A stretch of 43,547 bases of DNA, from assembly GCA_905233845.1 (NCBI GenBank), contig CAJOFH010000021.1:1-43547 (forward strand). The letters run 5' to 3'. The DNA comes from an uncultured Muribaculaceae bacterium. GTDB lineage: Bacteria; Bacteroidota; Bacteroidia; Bacteroidales; Muribaculaceae. The position numbers were made by a program, and so were the translations under genes. Positions 32,975-39,822 of this stretch are shown piece after piece; within the stretch, counting starts at the first letter, position 1; every line of letters begins with the position of its first letter. The notes under the pieces were generated by a model. The model was given only the letters and a program-made list of their open reading frames with translations, did not search any database and was not told the origin of the DNA.

Positions 32975-34249
32975 TTAGTTTTTCACAACATTCTTTGGTC
33001 CATTGATGAGAATATATACAATGCCTTCGGTTTCCAAATCAATCAAGGCACGACCATATTTGTCGCCTCCGTCAAAGACTACGACGAGTTTTTGGGATAT
33101 ATAATCATGGTATTCCAGATTTGCTTTCGCAACTAGATTGATATAAATCAAGCGGTGGCCATTGCGTTTGACTCCAAAATATTGCTTAGCGTAGTTTTCG
33201 AGCGGCATAGGTCCAGTACCAGGCAGATATGCTCTCTGAGTTATTTCACGGTCAAGCAGCCATTTTGCTCTCCCAATATCAGTTTGTTTTAACTGGTAGA
33301 ACTCACCTTGCAAATCTTTGTTATATTTTTGTGCAATCAGGTACTCACTCTCAGGCAACACATAATCAAGAGAATCCATTCGAATAATACCAATTACATT
33401 AAAAGAGCTTGTCAAATAATAGGGAGCATTATCATCTGTTTCAAGAACAACTGTCATTGGCTGGCGACTGTCGGCAACAATTTCTTGTGGCTTAAGTCCT
33501 GGGCATGACACAGTGAGAATAGTGCCATCGGTAACGCAAATGCTGAACTTGCCATCAAAATCAGAGGCAGTGCCGTTTTTTGTGCCTTTAGCACAAATAT
33601 GCGCTCCAATAACAGGCTCTCCATCTTCGGCACTCAGCACTTGCCCTGTCACGATGTTTTTCTCAAGCCAAATCTCGAAGCAGTTGCCTGATATCCGTCC
33701 TTGAATAGTCTTGTAGGCTGGATGCTCAACTTTAAGCAATTTATCATTTTCCTCAATCTGGGTTATATTGAAACGGCCTATGGAGTTGGTTATGTCGCTC
33801 TTGCCCGATGGCAGTGCCGTGACTGTTACACCCTGCAAGGGCTTCTCGTCGTCTACACTACAAACAGTACCAAACACCCCTTGTGGCAGATTCTCGCCAT
33901 AACAGCAACCAGACACGAAGTTATATAAAGATATTCTTAACTGCTGAGCATCAACTGCCACCTCTATTTCATCGCAGTCTAAGACTTTCACAGATAAAGT
34001 GTCTCCCAGTTGCGCCTCTATATCAAAAAGCCCATCTTTATCAGTCGCGACACCTATATTGGTGCCTTTAAGACGAACGTAAACGCCTTTAAGTGGTTCC
34101 TTATCAAAAGCCGATACCACCACGCCTGTAATCGTCTTGGGCGATGAAGCACAGCACCCTGACTTGCCTGCCGACTGTGCCGCCACAGTGAAGCCCGTAG
34201 CGCAAACCATCAGCAGCAATATAGCCCATATATGATATTTTCTTGCCAT
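32975..34249 (-). CDS. Secreted protein with three carboxypeptidase-regulatory-like domains
   Basis: The 424-residue product has a signal peptide (1-24, ending TVAAQS) and three CarboxypepD_reg-like beta-sandwich domains in tandem. These start at about residue 39 (ITGVVVSAFDKEPLKGVYVRLKG), 125 (VFGTVCSVDDEKPLQGVTVTAL) and 200 (VTGQVLSAEDGEPVIGAHICAKG). Each shows the usual G...PLxGVxV...T...DxDGxF pattern. The C-terminal 150 residues are of unknown type. Such domains are common at the N termini of TonB-dependent receptors, but here they stand without a barrel. It is probably periplasmic or surface-exposed. Its 5' end is duplicated downstream. Confidence 0.85.
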   Translation of the reverse strand: MARKYHIWAILLLMVCATGFTVAAQSAGKSGCCASSPKTITGVVVSAFDKEPLKGVYVRLKGTNIGVATDKDGLFDIEAQLGDTLSVKVLDCDEIEVAVDAQQLRISLYNFVSGCCYGENLPQGVFGTVCSVDDEKPLQGVTVTALPSGKSDITNSIGRFNITQIEENDKLLKVEHPAYKTIQGRISGNCFEIWLEKNIVTGQVLSAEDGEPVIGAHICAKGTKNGTASDFDGKFSICVTDGTILTVSCPGLKPQEIVADSRQPMTVVLETDDNAPYYLTSSFNVIGIIRMDSLDYVLPESEYLIAQKYNKDLQGEFYQLKQTDIGRAKWLLDREITQRAYLPGTGPMPLENYAKQYFGVKRNGHRLIYINLVAKANLEYHDYISQKLVVVFDGGDKYGRALIDLETEGIVYILINGPKNVVKN

Positions 34250-34283
34250 AATTCAATCAGTTTTCTGCCATCCACAAAGATAG
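34179..34283 (-). repeat. Duplicated promoter and signal-peptide region, copy 1
   Basis: This is the intact partner of 32865-32969. It contains the -7 element TATCTTTG (34282-34275), the start codon and the signal-peptide codons of the 32975-34249 gene. Confidence 0.9.
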
Positions 34284-34293
34284 CTATTACCCT

Positions 34294-34602
34294 TTAAAGT
34301 ACTCTGAGGCTCACACGACGGCCAAGGCCTTGAAAAATTTTAAACAGAGTAGAGAGCTGGATGTCGGCATGACCGTTCTCAACACGAGAAATATAGCTTT
34401 TCTTCGTGCCAATTCTCTGGGCGAGCTGTTCTTGAGTGAGTCCGGCTTTGCGTCTCTCTTCCCTGAGACGCTCACCAAGGATGAAAGCGTCACAATCGGC
34501 CTCAAATTCCACCCTTGAAGGCGTGTCGATTGAGCCAAAATCTTCTTCGATTAAATCCTCAATTGGAGTAAGGTTGCTGTTTTTCAATTCTTCACGTGTC
34601 AT
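34294..34602 (-). CDS. XRE-type helix-turn-helix antitoxin
   Basis: I place the start at 34602 (MTREELKNSN), giving 102 residues, because a strong GGGAGG ribosome-binding site lies 8 bases upstream. The frame opens further back only inside the toxin gene. The C-terminal half is a clear XRE/Cro-C1 helix-turn-helix (ERLREERRKAGLTQEQLAQRIGTKKSYISRVENGHAD). It would neutralise the toxin encoded just upstream and repress the operon. The toxin stop codon and this start are separated by one base, the toxin-first order of HigBA systems. Confidence 0.93.
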   Translation of the reverse strand: MTREELKNSNLTPIEDLIEEDFGSIDTPSRVEFEADCDAFILGERLREERRKAGLTQEQLAQRIGTKKSYISRVENGHADIQLSTLFKIFQGLGRRVSLRVL

Positions 34603-34603
34603 A

Positions 34604-34960
34604 TTATTTCCTCCCTTTGTCATTAAAATACTCATTCATTATTCGTTTTGCTTTCTCTATCTCATTAGTTGGAGTCTTTTGTGTTTTCTTTTGAAACGCA
34701 TTAAATAGAACCACAAGGTTTCCTTCGTCAAAGCAACAGAAGATGCGATATATGTTCCCGCTTTCCTCAACACGAATTTCATATAGTCCCGCCACACTTT
34801 TTATTGACTTTAAATAGGTAGTGGGTATTGACTCTAAAGTCATAATATACAAGAAGATTTGATATATCTTCTTTAATGTTTGCTGCGACAAAGTCTTCTT
34901 GAAATCAATAAAGTAGTTCTTGTAAACCACTATATGTCTCTTGTAATTCCGTTCAGCCAT
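34604..34960 (-). CDS. RelE/HigB-like toxin
   Basis: The 118-residue basic protein resembles the RelE/HigB/Gp49-like toxins, ribosome-dependent mRNA interferases. The core is IRVEESGNIYRIFCCFDEGNLVVLFNAFQKKTQKTP, which matches the family strand pattern (YRxxY/F...VLLHxFxKKTxKTP), including the K-K-T...P end. It is followed by a helix EIEKAKRIMNEY. It precedes its XRE antitoxin, as in HigBA. Length and start are normal. A near-consensus promoter lies 17 bases upstream, so the pair is a complete transcription unit and probably functional. Confidence 0.93.
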   Translation of the reverse strand: MAERNYKRHIVVYKNYFIDFKKTLSQQTLKKIYQIFLYIMTLESIPTTYLKSIKSVAGLYEIRVEESGNIYRIFCCFDEGNLVVLFNAFQKKTQKTPTNEIEKAKRIMNEYFNDKGRK

Positions 34961-34977
34961 TACGATATATTTTTCGG

Positions 34978-35009
34978 CAAAGTTAACTAATTAGTAAACA
35001 ATTTGCAAG
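34978..35009 (-). promoter_or_regulatory. Promoter of the toxin-antitoxin pair
   Basis: On the minus strand CTTG (35009-35006), 20 bases, TAACTTTG (34985-34978). One base from full consensus. The remaining gap 35010-35171 shows only a small palindrome (CTCACAAGTGAG) and no gene. Confidence 0.62.
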
Positions 35010-35171
35010 TTTTTCAGTGATTTTTTCAATCTTTCTCAAACTCACAAGTGAGTAGATGCCAGTATTGCACAGCACTCCACCATCTAAAAGTGTCGGTTTC
35101 ACTTGTTAATCTAGAGTGTAAATAATTGAAAATAGACAAATTTTGAATAAGATAAAATGAGCAAAAATAAG

Positions 35172-35200
35172 AGGAGACAAATTTATAATATTTGCCTCCT
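35172..35200 (-). terminator. Possible terminator of the 35248 gene
   Basis: GGAGGCAAAT pairs with ATTTGTCTCC (one mismatch) on the minus strand, followed by TCTTATTTTTG. The T run is interrupted. Confidence 0.55.
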
Positions 35201-35247
35201 TTATTTGAATATCAATCACTTAGATTAAATTTATACCTTCTATGGCA

Positions 35248-35472
35248 TCAATATTCCTCTTCGTTGAAGAAGAAGTCATCGTCGCTGGTGGGGTAGTCGG
35301 GCCAGATTTCCTCGATACTTTCATAGGATTCGCCCTCATCCTCAATCTCTTCCAGATTCTCGATAACCTCTAGCGGTGCGCCGCTTCGCTTTGCGTAATC
35401 AATCAATTCATCCTTGGTTGCTGGCCATGGTGCGTCTTCAAGTTTAGTTGCTAATTCTAGTGTCCAATACAT
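35248..35472 (-). CDS. Small DUF2795-type protein
   Basis: This 74-residue acidic protein is of a type strongly conserved in Bacteroidetes and usually annotated DUF2795. The N-terminal half (MYWTLELATKLEDAPWPATKDELIDYAKRSGAPLEVIENL) is the conserved domain. The rest is an acidic tail (IWPDYPTSDDDFFFNEEEY). There is no signal peptide. Function is unknown in the family. It has its own promoter and lies alone between the toxin-antitoxin pair and porW. Confidence 0.88.
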   Translation of the reverse strand: MYWTLELATKLEDAPWPATKDELIDYAKRSGAPLEVIENLEEIEDEGESYESIEEIWPDYPTSDDDFFFNEEEY

Positions 35473-35524
35473 AATACTAATATTTATGGTTTGTGATATT
35501 AAAATCGTTTTTTGAAAATTTGCG

Positions 35525-35555
35525 CAAAAGTAATACTATATTTTTTTTCCACAAG
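35525..35555 (-). promoter_or_regulatory. Promoter of the DUF2795-type gene
   Basis: On the minus strand CTTG (35555-35552), 19 bases, TACTTTTG (35532-35525), about 50 bases before the start codon. Confidence 0.62.
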
Positions 35556-35631
35556 CGATAATAACGAAAAAAACGTGCCATTAGAGGCATTATGACAGTT
35601 AAAAAATGTCAATGGGTGGTTTAGGGGGGGA

Positions 35632-35746
35632 GGGGAGAGTTGGGGGAGGTGAGAGTTTTTCTAGATAGACTAGATTTTCTAGACAAACTAGTTGAGAGGG
35701 AAGAGTTGAGAGAGGTGAGAGGAGAGAGGGAGGAGAGTGGAGAGGA
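35632..35746. repeat. Mosaic of 7-bp and 9-bp tandem repeats downstream of porW
   Basis: Heptads GGGGAGA, GTTGGGG, GAGGTGA and GAGTTTT (35632-35659) are followed by four CTAG nonamers at 35661, 35670, 35679 and 35688. Then eight heptads follow from 35691 (GTTGAGA, GGGAAGA, GTTGAGA, GAGGTGA, GAGGAGA, GAGGGAG, GAGAGTG, GAGAGGA). A perfect 12-bp inverted repeat (AGAGTGGAGAGG, 35734-35745 with 35768-35779) closes it on the porW side. The gap 35473-35786 holds nothing else but a promoter. Confidence 0.88.
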
Positions 35747-35786
35747 AATCTAGGCTTTGTCCTATTCCCTCTCCACTCTTAACTAA

Positions 35787-38700
35787 TTAGTTTTTATTCT
35801 TGGCGGCTTCTTTTCGCTCTCGCTCACGTTGCTTGCGAGCTTCTTCTCGTTCTTTCTGCCGCTGCTTGGCCGCCTCCTTGCGTGCCTTAGCTTCTTCTTT
35901 CTTGCGTTTTTCTTCTTCTTTCTTTTTCTGCTCGCGCTCTTTTTGACGTTGCTTGCGTTCTTGCTCACGCTGCTTGCGAGCTTCTTCCTTAGCCTTAATC
36001 TTGTCTTTGCGTTCTTGTTCGGCACGCTTAGCAGCGTCTTCTTTCTCGCGCTCTTTCTGTTTCTCGAGATCCTCCCGAGCCTTCTCGGCAGCCTTTATTG
36101 AATCTTCTCGAGCCTTCTCCTCGGCTTTGAGCTGCTTTTGACGCTCTTTCTCGGCCTTCTTGATGGAGTCTTGACGCGCTTTCTCCTCTTTCTTGAGCTG
36201 TTTTTGACGCTCTTTCTCGGCACGCTCACGAGCCTTAGTCTCCTCGTCTTTCTGTTTCTTGAGGTGCTTTATGTTATCCTTGTTGTCCTTGTTGTTGCCA
36301 CCAACGTTTTGAGTGTTGGTGTCGGTGCCTTGGACGTTAGTGTTGTCGTTGGTTATGGTGGTGGTGTTGTCGTCGTCTTTCTTGTTGCCTTGTTTGTCGG
36401 CTTCGGCCTGCTTGCGAGCCTCTTCTTGCTGACGAGCCTCTTCCTCAAGGCGCTTGCGCTGTTCCTCACGTTTGCGTGCCTCTTCTTGCTTGCGCGCTTC
36501 TTCCTTCTTTCGAGCTTCCTCTTGCTTGCGCTGCTCCTCGAGCTGTCGCAACTCGGCGCGACGACGAGCCTCCTCGAGCAGTGCTGGGTTGCCCTGCTCC
36601 TCGGGAGTGCTAACCTTAGGTTTCTCCTCCTTCTTCTCGGTGTTCTCTTCGTTATCGTCCTTCTTCTCTTCGTCGGCTTTACCTTGTCCTTTCTTGACCG
36701 ACTTGATGGGCTTCTCCTCACCGCCGCTGTCTTCCTTGCCTTCTTCCTTGCTGCCTTCTTTGCTTTCGCCTTCGATTTTCTCATCATCGACAGCATCTTC
36801 AGGAATCTGCGACTCGATTTGCTCCTCGTTAAGCTCGTCGAGGTAGCGGAAGTACTCCTCAAAGGTACGACCCTCCTTGAGCAATAGGTTGAAGTTGTCC
36901 TCACTGATGATGACATAGTGAGCCTGTTGCGGAATCTTTTTCTCCTCGTTCTTCTCCCACACACCGCGATAATGGTCTACCTCGTAATAGTTGGCGAAAC
37001 CTTTCACGATGATAAGTCCCAGGTCACCAAACGACATGGGCTCGAGTTCAAAGTCCTTGATGACGAACGACTCGAAGTTGTGCTTAGCCACCTCAAAGAG
37101 TAGCTGGTTAGATGAGACAGAGTCGGTAGAGAAAACGAGCACGAAGTATTGAGGCTTGTTTTTCCCCTCGGTGAACGGTGTGAATTCCTTGTCGCCTCCA
37201 CCGCCGGTGGTGTCGTTAGACAGACGCATACTCCAAAGCATACCGCGAGTGTTAGACGAGCCACCATTGATTTTGCGTCCTTGGTTGAGCTGCTTGACGA
37301 TAGACGATGCAGTGGGCGTAATATCGGTTTCAGGATAACGTTCCAGCATTTCCTTGATAGTGTTCTTAAACTTCTCAGGGTTACGCTCAGTGACGTAGGC
37401 CAACGCATGGATGAACATGAACTTAGGCATAATCTTCGACAGCGGATAAGTCTTCATCATCTCGGCATAGGCTGCATGAACAGTGGCATTGTCATTGTTC
37501 AAGTAGGCTGAATAAGCTTGGTCATATAGCTCTTCCTGTACGAGGTTCATGCGCTTGAGGTTCTCGATGTAGTTGGGATCTTGCATCGCTTGACCATACT
37601 TAGAGTCGGCAAAGTTATCGAGAATTAGCTGTCGGTACCGTTCGGAGTTTGCAATATCGCCACATCGGTAATATAGCAGATACATATTATAATATGTGTC
37701 GAGGCGGTAGGTGTTGTCGGGGTATCGTTCCAAAAGTTGCTCAAACTCATAGGTCGCCGCTGGCAAGTCGTTGAGTTTGTCCTTAAGGATTATGCCCATG
37801 TTGTAAAGACCTTCCTGAATGACATCGTTAGAGGTTTGAATCTCCTCTTCGGTCTTAGGAATCTGTTTTAGGTAGTATTCTTCGTAATGTGGGTCATCGG
37901 CACGCTTTGCGGCTTCCTTATCGACCTTAGTGGTGTCGTTTCCTGCAGCCTTGGTGGTGTCGTTTGCCAGAGTATCGCTTTCTTCGGTATTATCTTCGAG
38001 CGAGAACGTGTTCTTGTTTCGCCGCCGCCAGTTGTCTTCGAGTTTGCGGTTTCCCCATTGCTGTTGGAAAGCCGTCTTACCAGCGTTCTTGGTCATCGTG
38101 TTGTAGAAGTACCACGAGTTGTCGCTGTTGATATTGTAGGTCGCAGGCTGCTTGGAGTTATTTTTCAGTCCAGTGCCGGCAGCTTGTTGCTGCGCCATGT
38201 AAGCTTCACGCTCGGCGTTTTCCTTCTCTTCTTTTTCTTTCTTCTTCAAGTCCTCGATAATCTTGGCGATTACCTTCTTCTGCTCTTCGAGAGGCATTTG
38301 CGAGAGGCGCAGCAGCGAGTCTTGTAGAGTGACGTTGCCCGAATACACTGCGAGCTCGTCGAGCACGTCGCTGCGTTGCTTTAGCTCTTTGTAGTTGGGA
38401 TAGTTCTCGCTGAGCTGAGGTATGGCCTCGCTGTAGCAAGGTTGTGCTTTGTCATATTTGTGTTGTGCGAAGTAGATACCACCCAGCGTTAGCTGGCTGA
38501 TGGCCTTGTCGATGCCGTTTCGTGTGCTCTTCTTAGCTGCGAGCTCATAGTTCTCGACGGCATGCACTGTGTCGCCACGGGTGAGGTAGAGGTTACCGAT
38601 GGCGTAGTAAATTTGGTCGAGGTACTCTTTGTTTCGGTCATAGCGTGTCATGCGCTTGAGAGCTTTCACCTCGCTGTCGATGTTGGAGCCCTGGAACACG

Positions 38701-39581
38701 GCGCTCTGCTTGATGCGAGCGTTGAACTTAGTGCGGTAGGTCGAGGAGTTGCTGCTTCCGGCACGCTTGTAGGCTTGGTAGGCTTTCTCTTTTTGTCCTG
38801 TTTCATCGTAGAGCTGTCCCAAGAGAAAGCTCAGACGCACCTTTTGTCCTCCACTCGCGCCATTAATAGCTTTCTCGAGGAAGGGCACTGCCTCGGCGTT
38901 CATTTTGCACTTGATGTAGTAGTCGGCAAAGGCGAGGTTTGCGAGTTGTTGCAGCCGTGAGTTCTCGATTCTGCTGGGATGTATGTGTGCCAGCACGTTA
39001 TCGGCCTCGGTAGTCCAATCCATGGCGCAATAGCTCAGAGCCTCCCAGATTTGTGCTTCGAGCACCAGGTCGGTTTTCCACGGGAAGTGACGTGCAATGT
39101 AGTGGAAAGTGGCTGCCGAGCTCAAGAAGTCGCCCTTCATGTATTGCGACTTAGCCAACATGTACCATGCATTGTGGATGAAGGGGTTATATTCCTCTCG
39201 CTTGAGCCATTCCTTGTACTTGGGGTCATTACCCTTGCCAGCTTTACGTTTGGGTTTTTTCTTGATAGAGTGCAGCGATATGGCCTTCTGCATCTTCTCG
39301 ATGGTTCGGTCGAAGTTGGTGCTGGGCTGAGTGGCCTTTGGATAGGTATAGGCCTCGGCTGGATGAATGAAAAGTTGGGTGGAGTAGTCGTCTTGATACT
39401 CGTTTTCGAGCTTCTTGATTTGCTCCTTGTAGTGTTTTTCGCCGTTATAGTACACGTTGTAGCGTGTGTTCATGGCATGCCAAAAGCGACTGCCGGCAGT
39501 GTTCTTCTTGGTGCTGCACGCCGAGAAGACCGCTGTCGCAATCAGTATTAAAATGGGTATGTATCGATACAATTTCTTCAT
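35787..39581 (-). CDS. porW: PorW/SprE-type type IX secretion lipoprotein with long charged tail
   Basis: PorW (SprE in gliding species) is a TPR lipoprotein required for type IX secretion, thought to link the outer-membrane translocon to the rest of the machine. The 1264-residue product has a lipoprotein signal with lipobox (FSAC, Cys near 21). The family N terminus is present (RFWHAMNTRYNVYYNGEKHYKEQIKKLE...DDYSTQLFIHPAEAY). TPR-like repeats span about residues 130-430 and 590-780, and a conserved domain (FVLVFSTDSVSSNQLLFEVAKHNFESFVIKDFELE) lies near 825-860. From about residue 930 on it is almost only Lys, Glu, Arg, Gln and Ala: a coiled-coil or disordered tail of roughly 330 residues, long for the family. 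Repeat mosaics flank the gene on both sides. Confidence 0.88.
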   Translation of the reverse strand: MKKLYRYIPILILIATAVFSACSTKKNTAGSRFWHAMNTRYNVYYNGEKHYKEQIKKLENEYQDDYSTQLFIHPAEAYTYPKATQPSTNFDRTIEKMQKAISLHSIKKKPKRKAGKGNDPKYKEWLKREEYNPFIHNAWYMLAKSQYMKGDFLSSAATFHYIARHFPWKTDLVLEAQIWEALSYCAMDWTTEADNVLAHIHPSRIENSRLQQLANLAFADYYIKCKMNAEAVPFLEKAINGASGGQKVRLSFLLGQLYDETGQKEKAYQAYKRAGSSNSSTYRTKFNARIKQSAVFQGSNIDSEVKALKRMTRYDRNKEYLDQIYYAIGNLYLTRGDTVHAVENYELAAKKSTRNGIDKAISQLTLGGIYFAQHKYDKAQPCYSEAIPQLSENYPNYKELKQRSDVLDELAVYSGNVTLQDSLLRLSQMPLEEQKKVIAKIIEDLKKKEKEEKENAEREAYMAQQQAAGTGLKNNSKQPATYNINSDNSWYFYNTMTKNAGKTAFQQQWGNRKLEDNWRRRNKNTFSLEDNTEESDTLANDTTKAAGNDTTKVDKEAAKRADDPHYEEYYLKQIPKTEEEIQTSNDVIQEGLYNMGIILKDKLNDLPAATYEFEQLLERYPDNTYRLDTYYNMYLLYYRCGDIANSERYRQLILDNFADSKYGQAMQDPNYIENLKRMNLVQEELYDQAYSAYLNNDNATVHAAYAEMMKTYPLSKIMPKFMFIHALAYVTERNPEKFKNTIKEMLERYPETDITPTASSIVKQLNQGRKINGGSSNTRGMLWSMRLSNDTTGGGGDKEFTPFTEGKNKPQYFVLVFSTDSVSSNQLLFEVAKHNFESFVIKDFELEPMSFGDLGLIIVKGFANYYEVDHYRGVWEKNEEKKIPQQAHYVIISEDNFNLLLKEGRTFEEYFRYLDELNEEQIESQIPEDAVDDEKIEGESKEGSKEEGKEDSGGEEKPIKSVKKGQGKADEEKKDDNEENTEKKEEKPKVSTPEEQGNPALLEEARRRAELRQLEEQRKQEEARKKEEARKQEEARKREEQRKRLEEEARQQEEARKQAEADKQGNKKDDDNTTTITNDNTNVQGTDTNTQNVGGNNKDNKDNIKHLKKQKDEETKARERAEKERQKQLKKEEKARQDSIKKAEKERQKQLKAEEKAREDSIKAAEKAREDLEKQKEREKEDAAKRAEQERKDKIKAKEEARKQREQERKQRQKEREQKKKEEEKRKKEEAKARKEAAKQRQKEREEARKQRERERKEAAKNKN

Positions 39582-39653
39582 TACCCAGCTACTTCTTGCC
39601 TAGATATATCTTTTATTAAAACGAAGGAAGTAGTTTTTTATTGCATTATTTTA

Positions 39654-39772
39654 GTTGAGAGTTGAGAGGGAAGAGTAGAGAGTGGAGTTTTTCTAGAGAA
39701 ACTAGATTTTCTAGATATACTAGTAGCTCTAGAACAAATAAAAACTGATAACTAACGATTGACAACTAAAAA
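39654..39772. repeat. Mosaic of 7-bp and 9-bp tandem repeats upstream of porW
   Basis: Heptads GTTGAGA (twice), GGGAAGA, GTAGAGA and GTGGAGT run from 39654. Five CTAG nonamers follow at 39693, 39702, 39711, 39720 and 39729, then heptads CTGATAA, CTAACGA, TTGACAA and CTAAAAA from 39745. The order and several unit sequences match the mosaic at 35632-35746. Confidence 0.88.
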
Positions 39773-39802
39773 AATGCACCCGCGGGTGCGGATGCATTTT
39801 TT
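39768..39802 (-). terminator. Terminator of the fibronectin-III surface protein gene
   Basis: On the minus strand AAAAAATGCA with GCACCC-GC-GGGTGC forms a hairpin running into TGCATTTTTTT, 20-50 bases after the stop codon. Confidence 0.85.
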
Positions 39803-39822
39803 AGAATTAACGGTAAGGAGGT

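Noticed and set aside
36138-36887. A 249-codon plus-strand open frame rich in Leu and Phe
   Set aside because: It is the complement of the Lys/Glu-rich porW tail, which yields hydrophobic codons on the other strand. No independent gene signals.
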